DNA from: Rhodanobacter sp. LX-99
GTDB taxonomy: Bacteria > Pseudomonadota > Gammaproteobacteria > Xanthomonadales > Rhodanobacteraceae
Assembly (NCBI RefSeq): GCF_018599185.1
Contig: NZ_JAHFVL010000002.1
Span: 434,001 to 498,000 of the forward strand
Reading direction: 5' to 3'
DNA length: 64,000 bases
Below the pieces are notes generated by a model. The model saw only the letters and a list, made by a program, of their open reading frames with translations, searched no databases and was not told the DNA's origin. Of the stretch, positions 18,386-26,073 are shown piece after piece (the stretch's first letter is position 1; the number at the start of each line of letters is the position of its first letter). The position numbers and the translations under genes are program-made.

Positions 18386-19570
18386 TCACCGTTTTGCACT
18401 CTTCCTGCCTTGGGACCGAAGCTGTGGCGCAACCGCCCCAAGCTTGTAGACGCTGGAGTAATGTTTCTCGATCATCTCCACGCTAGTTCGTGCCCATCGT
18501 GCGATGTCGAACGCCGTTCCCTCGCCCCGCAGAAGACGCCAGCTGATGCCGCTGTGCCGGAGCGAGTACAGCGTTCGCCTACCATCCCGCGTTTGCTTCA
18601 TACCCAGCTCGACAAGCGCCTTCCCGAACAATTTGCCAAGCATCTCAATCGCGTAATTTCGGTTCTCTGTCTTGGCGAAGAAGATGAAACTGTCCTTCGT
18701 TGGGTAGCGTTGCAGCATCCGCTTATAAGCCTCTACGGCGCCTTCCATGGTGAAGGTTTCGTAGTCGTATGCCTTGACCTTCGGATTCGGAGGGCGGATG
18801 AGCAACGTTATCCCTGCTGCGTCTTTACTGACCTTGACATGCTGATGAGTTAAATACTTGATCTCGGAAGGGCGTAGCAAACTGTTGGTGAGCAAGAGAA
18901 CTACGTCATAGACCTCCGCATACTTCGGGTCAGTTGCTGCCTTCTTCTTCAGATGGTCGCGCAGCGTTTTGTATTCTTCAATCGAGAACCCAGTGCGCGG
19001 ATTGATGCCTGAGGTGCCACCAGCATCGGGGAACTGAGGCAATGATTGGATCACGCCAGTCATGGCAGCCTGCTTGAACACCTTCCGCAGCACAACGAAA
19101 TAGTGGCGGACGGTTGCTCTGGATATCTTGGGATTTTGCTCGTATAGGTGATCCTGGAAGTCACCGATACGCTGACCGTCGATAGCGTCAATGGGGTCGT
19201 TCTTGAAGAACTCCTCAAGTGCCTTGAGCCTTGGATTGTCTGACTTCGCGAAGCGCGGGTTGCGTAGCTTGCGCGTGACCTTCTTTTCTTGCTCGGCTTG
19301 GAGCTGCTTGACGTGATGCCCAAACTGCCTCTCGCGTGGGATGGTCAGCGTCTCGCGGGCGACGACGTGTGCCATCCAAATTGCTTTTGCCTGCTCCGTC
19401 GCGTCACGGAGGTTTTCGCTCTTGGTGGAGCCTCGCTTGTACCGCCCTTCGCCGAGGAGGCGGAAACGGTACTGCCAGTAGCGTGATCGCCGAATACGGT
19501 AAAGCGTCAGCGATTCGCAGTTCGAAACGCGTCGGAGTTCGTAGGGGGTTTGGCTAGTGTCCCGGGGCAT
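18386..19570 (-). CDS. int: Tyrosine integrase of the element
   Basis: A 394-residue phage-type integrase. It has an N-terminal arm-binding region (about 1-75), a SAM-like core-binding domain (about 110-190) and a catalytic domain. Catalytic positions include Arg233 (LLRPSE), Arg338-His339 (LYSLRHSG, where Tyr replaces the usual first His) and nucleophile Tyr371 (EKHYSS). Its position at the attR end, beside a split tRNA, fits integration into the tRNA-Leu anticodon loop. ATG at 19570 is preferred to an in-frame TTG at 19579; no strong ribosome site is seen. It is transcribed away from attR, downstream of the stranded host tRNA promoter. Confidence 0.92.
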   Translation of the reverse strand: MPRDTSQTPYELRRVSNCESLTLYRIRRSRYWQYRFRLLGEGRYKRGSTKSENLRDATEQAKAIWMAHVVARETLTIPRERQFGHHVKQLQAEQEKKVTRKLRNPRFAKSDNPRLKALEEFFKNDPIDAIDGQRIGDFQDHLYEQNPKISRATVRHYFVVLRKVFKQAAMTGVIQSLPQFPDAGGTSGINPRTGFSIEEYKTLRDHLKKKAATDPKYAEVYDVVLLLTNSLLRPSEIKYLTHQHVKVSKDAAGITLLIRPPNPKVKAYDYETFTMEGAVEAYKRMLQRYPTKDSFIFFAKTENRNYAIEMLGKLFGKALVELGMKQTRDGRRTLYSLRHSGISWRLLRGEGTAFDIARWARTSVEMIEKHYSSVYKLGAVAPQLRSQGRKSAKR

Positions 19571-19604
19571 CGGGACCAATACTAGCTGAGGGCGGAGGCG
19601 GAAA

Positions 19605-19624
19605 GTAAGTAAGGTGTAAGTAAC
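19605..19624. repeat. Candidate integrase arm-type sites, right end
   Basis: GTAAGTAAG (19605-19613) and GTAAGTAAC (19616-19624) lie 11 bp apart, about 55 bp inside attR. They match the pair at 11669-11689 in sequence and orientation. Confidence 0.55.
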
Positions 19625-19678
19625 ACCATATTCATTCTAAATGCTTGATTTTGAACTACTTTCGCACGCATTAGCGGG

Positions 19679-19716
19679 TTTTGAGTCCGCCGCGTCTACC
19701 ATTTCGCCACACCGGC
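19679..19716 (-). pseudogene. 5' half of disrupted tRNA-Leu(CAA), attR
   Basis: On the minus strand the half-gene begins at 19716 with GCCGGTG, then the D-arm (GCGAAATGGTAGACGC), anticodon stem GCGGA and loop CTCAAAA. After the loop, tRNA sequence gives way to element DNA (CCCGCTAATGCG), which does not restore a variable arm or T-arm. The crossover core is 19679-19686. Confidence 0.88.
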
Positions 19717-19731
19717 ATGTGCGAGCAGGGG

Positions 19732-19760
19732 ATTATGCCGGGTTCAGTGCACGCGGTCGA
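19732..19760 (-). promoter_or_regulatory. Promoter of the split tRNA-Leu, now reading into the element
   Basis: On the minus strand a -35 TCGACC (19760-19755) and a -10 CATAAT (19737-19732) are 17 nt apart. The -10 ends 15 nt before the tRNA 5' end. It lies outside the element and points across the 5' half-gene into the integrase and replacement tRNA. Confidence 0.5.
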
Positions 19761-20325
19761 GACCCAGCTGGCGCACGTCGCGGCCGTACCAGCGGTCTTC
19801 CGGCAGCGGCTGGAACACCGAGCAGCGGGTCATCGGGCCGGAATAGATGTGCAGGCTGACGGTGACGGCGCTGTCGCTGGGGTTGCGGATGCTGTGGTAT
19901 TCGTGCGGCGGGATCAGGCTGCCGGCCGAGCCGGCGCCGGCCTGGATCGAGCCGACCGGCTGGAAGCAGTAGCGCTGTGCGTCGTGTTCCAGCAATTCGT
20001 ACTGCACGATCTCCAGCGCGCCGTTCCACACGCCCTCGACGCACCACATGCCGTCGTGGTCGTGGATCGGCGTGCCCTGGCCCGGCCCCCAGGTCATCGC
20101 CACCACGCAGTAGCCGTGCTCCTCGCTGCGGTACAGCTCGCGGCGGGCGTAGTGCTCGGCGTTTGCTTCGAACACGCAGTCGGGCAGGGTCACCGCATTC
20201 TCGCGGATCAGCTTGCACAGGCTGTTGCGCAGGCTGTCGGTGAGCTCGTGGGTGGTCGGCTTGGCCACGGCGGCGTCGATCGCGTCGATCAGGGTGCGGC
20301 TGCCGGGGAAATCCAGGGTAAGCAT
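19744..20325 (-). CDS. Cysteine dioxygenase-type cupin (thiol dioxygenase)
   Basis: A 193-residue cupin of the cysteine dioxygenase type I family, which oxidises cysteine or related thiols (such as 3-mercaptopropionate) to sulfinates with a single ferrous iron. Iron ligands are expected at His88 and His90 (PIHDHDGMW) and in the second cupin motif (PPHEYHSIRN, His144 likely). Whether the substrate is cysteine or mercaptopropionate cannot be decided by eye. It follows the MetX-family gene on the same strand, so a sulfur-amino-acid setting is plausible. Its 3' end reaches to within 30 bp of the split tRNA-Leu. Confidence 0.85.
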   Translation of the reverse strand: MLTLDFPGSRTLIDAIDAAVAKPTTHELTDSLRNSLCKLIRENAVTLPDCVFEANAEHYARRELYRSEEHGYCVVAMTWGPGQGTPIHDHDGMWCVEGVWNGALEIVQYELLEHDAQRYCFQPVGSIQAGAGSAGSLIPPHEYHSIRNPSDSAVTVSLHIYSGPMTRCSVFQPLPEDRWYGRDVRQLGLDRVH

Positions 20326-20374
20326 GATGATCTCGGTGTGATGCGTGATGCGGCTTATCTTAGCAGTGCGGCAT

Positions 20375-21484
20375 TCATGCGGCCGCCAGCCTGTTCAGGA
20401 AGCCGCCGATCGCGCGGCTGTAGTTGTCGATGTCGACCAGGAAGGCGTCGTGGCCCTGCGGCGAATCCAGCGCCACGAATTCCACCCGCGCGCCGGCCGC
20501 TTGCAGGCCTTCGGCGATCTGTTCCTGCTGCTGCAGCGGGAACAGGATGTCGGTGCTGACGCCGATCACCATGGCCTGTTCGATGCGGATGCGCTTGAGT
20601 CCTTCCAGCACGCTGCCGTGGCCGTATTCGGCGATATCGAACCAGTCGCTGGCGCGCGACAGGTAGAGGTAGCTGTTCGGGTCGAAGTGGCGCACGAAGC
20701 GCTGGGCGTGGCCTTCCAGGTAGGACTCGACCTGGAACTCGCGGCCGAACGGCTCGTCCTCGCGCTGCTCGGGGTCGAGCCGAATCCGCGCGAAGCGGCC
20801 GTTCCATTCCATCGCCGAGCGATAGGTGATCACGCCGAGCTTGCGCGCGATGCTCATGCCGATGTCGGGGTAGCTGGCGTCGTCGTAGCGGCCTTCGTTC
20901 CAGTGCGGATCGAGCCGGATCGCCTCGCGCTGCAGCGAGCGGATCGCGATCGCGAACGGCTGCGCCTGCGGCGCGGTGTCCACGCTGATGTGCGCGCGCA
21001 CGCTGTGCGGGTGCAGCAGCATGTAGGCCAGCGCGCTCATGCCGCCCATCGAGCAGCCGATCAGGCAGGCCAGCTGGCTGATGCCGAGGCTGCCGGCGAC
21101 ACCATGCGCGGCGTTGGCGACGTCTTCCAGCGCCAGTTCGGGAAATGCCAGCCGGTACGGTTCGCCGCTGGCCGGGTCGATCGAGGCGGGGCAGGTCGAG
21201 CCCTTGTCGCTGCCCAGCGAGTTCACGCAGATCACGAACCAGCGTGTGGTGTCGATCGCCTTGCCGGGGCCAGCCATGCCTTCCCACCAGCCCGGCGCGG
21301 GATCTTCCGCGCACGAGGTCATGTGCGCGCTGGGCGACAGGCCGGTGAGCACCAGCACGGCGTTGTCGCGCGCCGCGTTCAACGTACCCCAGGTTTCGTA
21401 GGCGACGTGCGCGCCGTGCAACTCGCCGCCGCGCTTCATCGGGAACGGCGAGGGCAGGGCGAAATAGCGGCGCGCGTCGCCCAT
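20375..21484 (-). CDS. metX: MetX-family homoserine/serine O-acyltransferase
   Basis: An alpha/beta-hydrolase acyltransferase of 369 residues that activates homoserine (methionine route) or serine (cysteine route) with acetyl- or succinyl-CoA. The nucleophile elbow is GCSMGG with Ser145, and the C-terminal His of the triad is in SPQGHDAF. It has the family loop GSDKGSTCPASIDP, whose usual form is GS/GC-x-GSTGP. In Xanthomonadales, MetX homologues have been described as serine O-succinyltransferases, so substrate and acyl donor should be left open. It starts 2 nt after the ccmI stop and is probably co-transcribed with the ccm operon. Confidence 0.85.
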   Translation of the reverse strand: MGDARRYFALPSPFPMKRGGELHGAHVAYETWGTLNAARDNAVLVLTGLSPSAHMTSCAEDPAPGWWEGMAGPGKAIDTTRWFVICVNSLGSDKGSTCPASIDPASGEPYRLAFPELALEDVANAAHGVAGSLGISQLACLIGCSMGGMSALAYMLLHPHSVRAHISVDTAPQAQPFAIAIRSLQREAIRLDPHWNEGRYDDASYPDIGMSIARKLGVITYRSAMEWNGRFARIRLDPEQREDEPFGREFQVESYLEGHAQRFVRHFDPNSYLYLSRASDWFDIAEYGHGSVLEGLKRIRIEQAMVIGVSTDILFPLQQQEQIAEGLQAAGARVEFVALDSPQGHDAFLVDIDNYSRAIGGFLNRLAAA

Positions 21485-21486
21485 GG

Positions 21487-22539
21487 TCAATGCACCTTGT
21501 CGATGCTGATCTTGACCGGCGTCTTGTGGTCCACCGCGACCACGCCGGCATCGCCTTCCAGGTCGCCGGGCTGGGCGACCGGCTGGCCGCTGTGGCTGAT
21601 CCGTGCGCCGACGAAGACGCGCTCGACCGAGGACAGCCTGAACGCCGGCGTCATCGCCATCGCATCGGTCAGCGTGACGGTGGTGGGCAACTGGGCGGGA
21701 TCGAGCTTGGCCACCGCCAGCGGCATCGGCGGCCCGTTCTCCGCACGGGCGTAGACGAACAAGGCATCGCCGGGGGCGAGCTTGTCCTTGAGTGCCGGCG
21801 CCAGCGTTACCTGCACCTGCAACGTAGCGCCCTGCGGGGCGGCAGCGGCGGCACTGCCCGACGCACCGGCGGGTGCGCCGCCGGCGCGGGCGTTGGCCAC
21901 GGCGATCTGTTCGGCGACCGCCTTGGCCACGTTCGAACCCGGTTCCAGCTGCGGCTGCAGCAGGCGCCAGGTGGCCGCGGCCTCGCGGTATTCGCCGCGC
22001 TGGAAGTTGCTGATGCCGAGCAGCCACAGCCCGCGCTGGCTGTCCGGATGCAGTTGCACGGCGCGCTTGAGCAACTCCAGCGCGCGGCCTTCGATGCGGT
22101 GGTCGCTGCGCGTCATCGAGTCGTTCTCGGCCCAGCCGATCATCGCTTCGGCGTTGTTCGGGGCGAGCTTCAGCGCATGGTCGAACGCGTCGCGCGCCTC
22201 GCCCGGCTGGCGCAGCATGCTGCTGGTCTGGGCCAGCAGCATCCAGCCCTGCAGGTCGTCCGGTTGCTGTTGCAGATGGGTGCGCAGCTCGGCGAGTGCC
22301 TGCTGCATGCTGATCGGTGCGGCGGCCGCGGCGGTCGCCCCGTTCAACGCGGCCGGCGTGCCCACCAGCAGGTACAGTGCGCCGGTGCCCAGCGGCAGCA
22401 CGAGCGCGATCAGCAGGGTCACGGCGAATACGCCGCGCGGCTGGCCGGACTTGCGGCCTTGGCGCACCAGCGGCAGCAACAACACGGCCAGCGCCACAGC
22501 GACCATCGCGGCGGCGGCAATGAAAAAAGCGGTCTTCAC
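21487..22539 (-). CDS. ccmI: Cytochrome c biogenesis TPR protein CcmI
   Basis: CcmI presents apocytochrome c to the CcmF/H haem-ligation complex. The 350-residue protein has two N-terminal membrane segments (about 5-24 and 38-58). A periplasmic TPR region follows (about 75-240, for example DLQGWMLLAQTSSMLRQPGEA) and a C-terminal beta domain. The GTG start overlaps the ccmH stop (GTGA). It is the last ccm gene, followed at once by metX. Confidence 0.9.
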   Translation of the reverse strand: MKTAFFIAAAAMVAVALAVLLLPLVRQGRKSGQPRGVFAVTLLIALVLPLGTGALYLLVGTPAALNGATAAAAAPISMQQALAELRTHLQQQPDDLQGWMLLAQTSSMLRQPGEARDAFDHALKLAPNNAEAMIGWAENDSMTRSDHRIEGRALELLKRAVQLHPDSQRGLWLLGISNFQRGEYREAAATWRLLQPQLEPGSNVAKAVAEQIAVANARAGGAPAGASGSAAAAAPQGATLQVQVTLAPALKDKLAPGDALFVYARAENGPPMPLAVAKLDPAQLPTTVTLTDAMAMTPAFRLSSVERVFVGARISHSGQPVAQPGDLEGDAGVVAVDHKTPVKISIDKVH

Positions 22540-22982
22540 CAGTCGTCCCCGTTGTCGGTCGGTGCTTCAGTGGCGATGCTGCCGGCGCGGCTGCGTTTGC
22601 GGATCGCCACCAGTACCACGCCGGCACCGCCGAGCAGGATCAGCAGCGGGCCGAACCACAGCAGCCAGGTACCCGGCGTCAGCGGCGGGTCGTACAGCAC
22701 GAACCTGGAATAGCGCGCGACCAGGTACTGCTTGATCTCCTCGTCGCTCTTGCCTTGCTGCATCATCTGGAAAATCTGGTTGCGCAGGTCGCGCGCGATC
22801 GGCGCGTTGGAATCGGCCAGCGTCTCGTTCTGGCACATCGGGCAGCGCAGCTGGTGGGTCAGGTGCTGGAAGCGCAGCTCCTGGGCGTGGTCCTTGAACG
22901 GCATCGGCTCGATCGCCTGCGCGTGCGCGACGCCGGCAAACGTGAGCAACGCCACGAACAGCATGCGCAGGAACGGGCGCAT
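22536..22982 (-). CDS. ccmH: Cytochrome c maturation protein CcmH
   Basis: A thioredoxin-like partner of haem ligation that handles the reduced CXXCH motif of apocytochrome c. The 148-residue protein has a signal peptide (ending AHAQA), the redox motif LRCPMCQ and a C-terminal membrane anchor (about 103-122). It is the short form lacking the fused TPR part, which is separate here as CcmI. The ATG overlaps the ccmG stop. Confidence 0.95.
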   Translation of the reverse strand: MRPFLRMLFVALLTFAGVAHAQAIEPMPFKDHAQELRFQHLTHQLRCPMCQNETLADSNAPIARDLRNQIFQMMQQGKSDEEIKQYLVARYSRFVLYDPPLTPGTWLLWFGPLLILLGGAGVVLVAIRKRSRAGSIATEAPTDNGDDW

Positions 22983-23524
22983 CACGGCGCCTCCTTCAGC
23001 ATCGCCGCGATCGCCGGTTTCAGTTCCTTCGCCACCACGTCGGGCGTCAACGGGCCGATGTGCTTGTAGCGGATCACGCCCTTCGCATCGATCAGGAAAC
23101 TTTCCGGCGCGCCGTACACGCCGAAGTCGATCGCGGTGTGGCCCGGTTCGTCGGCGATCAGCAGGTCGTACGGGTTGCCGTGTTTCGCCAGCCAGCCCTT
23201 GGCGTCGTCCGGCGCATCCTTGTAGTTGTAGCCGACCAACTGCACGCCCAGGGTCGGGCCTTCGGCGGTCAGCACCGGGTGTTCCACGCCGCATTCGATG
23301 CACCAGCTGGCGAACACGTTGAGCAGGTAAGGCTTGCCCAGCAAGTCGGCCTTGCTGACCATCCGGGTCGGCTCGTACAGCTTGGGCAGGTTGAACGCGG
23401 GCGCCGGCTTGTCCAGCAGCGGCGACGGGATCGCATTCTGGTCGTGCTGGGTGTTCCACCAGATGCCGAAGCCGAACAGTCCCACCAGCAGCATGAAGCC
23501 GATGAACGGAAGCAGGCGGCTCAT
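22982..23524 (-). CDS. ccmG: Thiol:disulfide oxidoreductase CcmG/DsbE
   Basis: A membrane-anchored periplasmic thioredoxin that keeps apocytochrome c thiols reduced. The 180 residues include an N-terminal anchor (about 5-22) and the active site WCIEC in FASWCIECGVEHP. The characteristic cis-Pro region with GVYGAPESFLID follows. The start overlaps the ccmF stop (ATGA). Confidence 0.95.
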   Translation of the reverse strand: MSRLLPFIGFMLLVGLFGFGIWWNTQHDQNAIPSPLLDKPAPAFNLPKLYEPTRMVSKADLLGKPYLLNVFASWCIECGVEHPVLTAEGPTLGVQLVGYNYKDAPDDAKGWLAKHGNPYDLLIADEPGHTAIDFGVYGAPESFLIDAKGVIRYKHIGPLTPDVVAKELKPAIAAMLKEAP

Positions 23525-25506
23525 GCGCGCGTTCCCTGCACCTGCACGCCGTCGGCAGCTTCGACGCCGGCTTCGGCCCTGGCGCCGCGCTTGATGCGGA
23601 AGCGCTTGTCGGTGGCGCAGACCAGGCCGCCCAGCATCATCAGCAGGCCGCCGGCCCAGATCCAGCGGATGAACGGCTTGTAGTACAGCCGCAGCGCCCA
23701 GGCGCCTTCGACATTGTTCGCATCCATCGGTTCGCCGAGCGCCACGTAGAGGTCGCGGGTGACGCCAGCATCCACCGCGGACTCCGTCTGCACCTGGCCG
23801 CGCGGATAGGTGCGCTTCTGCGGGTGCATCACGGCGATCTGTTTTTCGCCATGGGTCACCGTGACCACGCCCTGGTCGGCGGTCCAGTTGGGGCCGGTGG
23901 CGTGGTGCACGCCGTCGAAGCGGAAGTCATAGTTGCCGATGCGCTGCGTTTCGCCCGGCGCCATGCGCACGTCGCGGGTCACGCTGAGCGACTCGGACAA
24001 CAGTACGCCGACTACGAACACGCCGACGCCCAGGTGCGCCAGCAGCATGCCGGCCATCTCGGCCGGATAGCGCCGGCCGCGCGGCATTTCGCGCCAGCGC
24101 TTGTAGGCATAGAGCAGCACGCCGACCATGATCCACACGGCGGCCGCAACGCCGGCGATCGCCTTCAGGTTTCCGTCGACCAGGAAGGCCGCGATGATGG
24201 CGCAGGCCAGTGCAGCGATGACCACGCGCAGCAGCAGGCTCTTGAGCATCGGCGCATCGCCCTTGCCCCAGCGCAGGAACGGGCCGAACGGCAACAGCAG
24301 TACCACCGGCGCCATCAACAGCGGGAACAGGAAGCCGAAGTAGGGCGGTCCGACCGAGATCCGGCCCAGGTTCAGCGCGTCGCCGATCAGCGGGAACAGC
24401 GTGCCCAGCAGCACCATCGCCGCGGCCACCGCGAACATCAGGTTGCCGATCAGCAGCGCGGTTTCGCGCGACACCACCTGGAACGATTTGCCGCCGAGCA
24501 CCTTGGGCGCCCTGAGGGCGTACAGCAGCAGCGAGCCGCCGACCACGATGGTCAGGAAGGCCAGGATGAACACGCCGCGACGCGGATCGGAGGCGAACGC
24601 ATGCACCGAAGTGAGCACGCCCGAGCGCACCAGGAAGGTGCCGAGCAGGGACAGCGAGAACGCGAAGATCGACAGCAGGATCGTCCACGCGCGCAGCGAG
24701 CCGCGCTTCTCGGTCACCGCCTGCGCGTGAATCAGCGCCGCGCCGACCAGCCACGGCATGAAGCTGGCGTTCTCCACCGGGTCCCAGAACCACCAGCCGC
24801 CCCAGCCCAGTTCGGCATAGGCCCACCAGCTGCCGGCGACGATGCCGCAGGTAAGGAAGGCCCAAGCCACGTTGGTCCACGGCCGCGCCCAGCGCACCCA
24901 CGCCTGCTCCAGCTCGCCGCCGAGCAGGGCGGCGATCGAGAACGCGAACGCCACCGAGAAGCCGACGTAGCCCATGTACAGCATCGGCGGGTGGAAGGTC
25001 ATGCCCGGGTCCTGCAGCACCGGGTTCAGATCCGCGCCGTCGCCCGGCATCGGCAGCAGCCGCCCGAACGGGTTGGAGGTGAAGATGATGAAAGCGAGGA
25101 AGCCCACCGCGATCAGGCCCATCACGGCGATCACGCGCGAGGCGAACACCTCGGGCAGCTTCTGGCTGAACGCGGCCAGCGCCACCGTCCACACGTTGAG
25201 GATCAGGATCCACAGCAGCAGCGAACCCTCGTGCGCGCCCCACACCGCGGCGATGCGGTAGTACCACGGCAGCGCCAGGTTCGAGTTGTCGGCCACGTAC
25301 TGCACCGAGAAGTCGAAGCGCAGGAACGCCCACGCCAGGATGCCGAAGGCCATGGCGACGAACACCGCCTGGCCGGCGGCGGCCGGGCGTGCCACGGCCA
25401 TCAGCGCGCGATTGCCGCGCCACGCGCCGACCAGCGGCAGGATGCTCTGCGCCAGCGCCAGCAGCAGGGCGAGGATCAACGCGAGTTGGCCGAGTTCGGG
25501 GGTCAT
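23521..25506 (-). CDS. ccmF: Haem lyase subunit CcmF
   Basis: The large membrane haem lyase that attaches haem to apocytochrome c. The 661-residue protein has more than a dozen hydrophobic segments and the Trp-rich WWD haem-handling motif (WGGWWFWDPVENASFMPW). Conserved periplasmic histidines fit the family. It lies between ccmE and ccmG. A short non-coding stretch with 7-bp tandem repeats separates it from ccmE. Confidence 0.97.
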   Translation of the reverse strand: MTPELGQLALILALLLALAQSILPLVGAWRGNRALMAVARPAAAGQAVFVAMAFGILAWAFLRFDFSVQYVADNSNLALPWYYRIAAVWGAHEGSLLLWILILNVWTVALAAFSQKLPEVFASRVIAVMGLIAVGFLAFIIFTSNPFGRLLPMPGDGADLNPVLQDPGMTFHPPMLYMGYVGFSVAFAFSIAALLGGELEQAWVRWARPWTNVAWAFLTCGIVAGSWWAYAELGWGGWWFWDPVENASFMPWLVGAALIHAQAVTEKRGSLRAWTILLSIFAFSLSLLGTFLVRSGVLTSVHAFASDPRRGVFILAFLTIVVGGSLLLYALRAPKVLGGKSFQVVSRETALLIGNLMFAVAAAMVLLGTLFPLIGDALNLGRISVGPPYFGFLFPLLMAPVVLLLPFGPFLRWGKGDAPMLKSLLLRVVIAALACAIIAAFLVDGNLKAIAGVAAAVWIMVGVLLYAYKRWREMPRGRRYPAEMAGMLLAHLGVGVFVVGVLLSESLSVTRDVRMAPGETQRIGNYDFRFDGVHHATGPNWTADQGVVTVTHGEKQIAVMHPQKRTYPRGQVQTESAVDAGVTRDLYVALGEPMDANNVEGAWALRLYYKPFIRWIWAGGLLMMLGGLVCATDKRFRIKRGARAEAGVEAADGVQVQGTRA

Positions 25507-25516
25507 GGTCGTGTGC

Positions 25517-25544
25517 CGGGATTCGGGATACGGGATACGGAATT
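25517..25544. repeat. Four tandem 7-bp repeats between ccmE and ccmF
   Basis: Four consecutive units of the type CGGGATA (CGGGATT, CGGGATA, CGGGATA, CGGAATT). A second short repeat, CCATTCCCGCTTCC and its near copy (25586-25614), overlaps the 3' end of ccmE. Such simple intergenic repeats are familiar in xanthomonad genomes. Confidence 0.7.
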
Positions 25545-25574
25545 CGCAAAGCGGCGGAGCGTGGCGTTCATGGG

Positions 25575-26051
25575 TCAGCGATTCTCCATTCCCGCTTCCC
25601 CATTCCCCGCTTCCTTGACCTGCTTGCCCTCATGCGCCTTCGCCATGGCGTCCTTCAGCTCCTTCGGCATGTAGGTCTCGTCATGCTTGGCCAGCACCTC
25701 GGTGGCGACGAAGCGGGCGCCGTCCATGTGGCCGGTGGCGATCACCGACTGGTTGTCGCGGAACAGGTCGGGCAGGATGCCGGTGTACTCCACCGGCATC
25801 GCGCCGCCGGCGTCGACCACGGTGAAGGTGACCTTGAGCGAGTCGCTCGAACGCTGGATCGAGCCGGCCTTGACCATGCCGCCGAGCCGGAACGTGCTGT
25901 AGCTGGCTGCCTCGCCCGACTGCACCTGGCTCGGGGTGAGCAGGTAGTTCATGTTGTTCTGCAGCGCCAGCACGACCAGCACGGCCGCGACGGCAGCTGC
26001 GGCGAGGATCGACAGCACGATGGTGAGTCGGCGTTTGCGGGTGGGGTTCAT
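25575..26051 (-). CDS. ccmE: Haem chaperone CcmE
   Basis: CcmE carries haem covalently on a histidine from CcmC to CcmF. The 158-residue protein has an N-terminal anchor, an OB-fold and the haem site in [12 protein letters not shown] (His, then Tyr). ATG at 26051 gives the usual MNPTRKRRL start; ATG at 26057 is possible. The last 12 or so residues ([12 protein letters not shown]) are encoded by the short repeat at 25586-25614, so the tail looks like an accidental extension. Confidence 0.95.
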   Translation of the reverse strand: MNPTRKRRLTIVLSILAAAAVAAVLVVLALQNNMNYLLTPSQVQSGEAASYSTFRLGGMVKAGSIQRSSDSLKVTFTVVDAGGAMPVEYTGILPDLFRDNQSVIATGHMDGARFVATEVLAKHDETYMPKELKDAMAKAHEGKQVKEAGNGEAGMENR

Positions 26052-26073
26052 GGGCATGTCGGGAGCCGCCCCC

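Larger units (their letters stand above)
11612..19686. mobile_element. Integrated element in tRNA-Leu carrying its own replacement tRNA-Leu
   Basis: The 8.1 kb element is bounded by direct repeats of TTTTGAGT (11612-11619 and 19679-19686). Each lies in the anticodon loop of one half of a split tRNA-Leu(CAA). The cargo is clearly lower in G+C than the flanks. It comprises small genes and an RHH protein, a HUH Rep-like protein, a small exported protein, a FimB-sized recombinase, a methyltransferase/endonuclease pair, a complete tRNA-Leu and the integrase. No conjugation or virion genes are seen, so it may be mobilised by another element or replicate on its own after excision. Confidence 0.85.

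Noticed and set aside
18123..18389. N-terminal extension of the putative endonuclease reading through the tRNA-Leu gene
   Set aside because: Its translation is that of a tRNA gene (the CRRGGMVDAVDSKSTGS type artefact); a good ribosome site and ATG at 18122 give a normal start.
21500..22627. Upstream extension of the metX reading frame
   Set aside because: The extra part overlaps ccmI in another frame, is Arg-rich and has no motifs; MetX homologues start near 21484.
23824..25674. Long plus-strand open frame opposite ccmF
   Set aside because: Composition is His/Arg/Gln-rich, as expected from the complement of a membrane-protein gene; ccmF is unmistakable on the minus strand.
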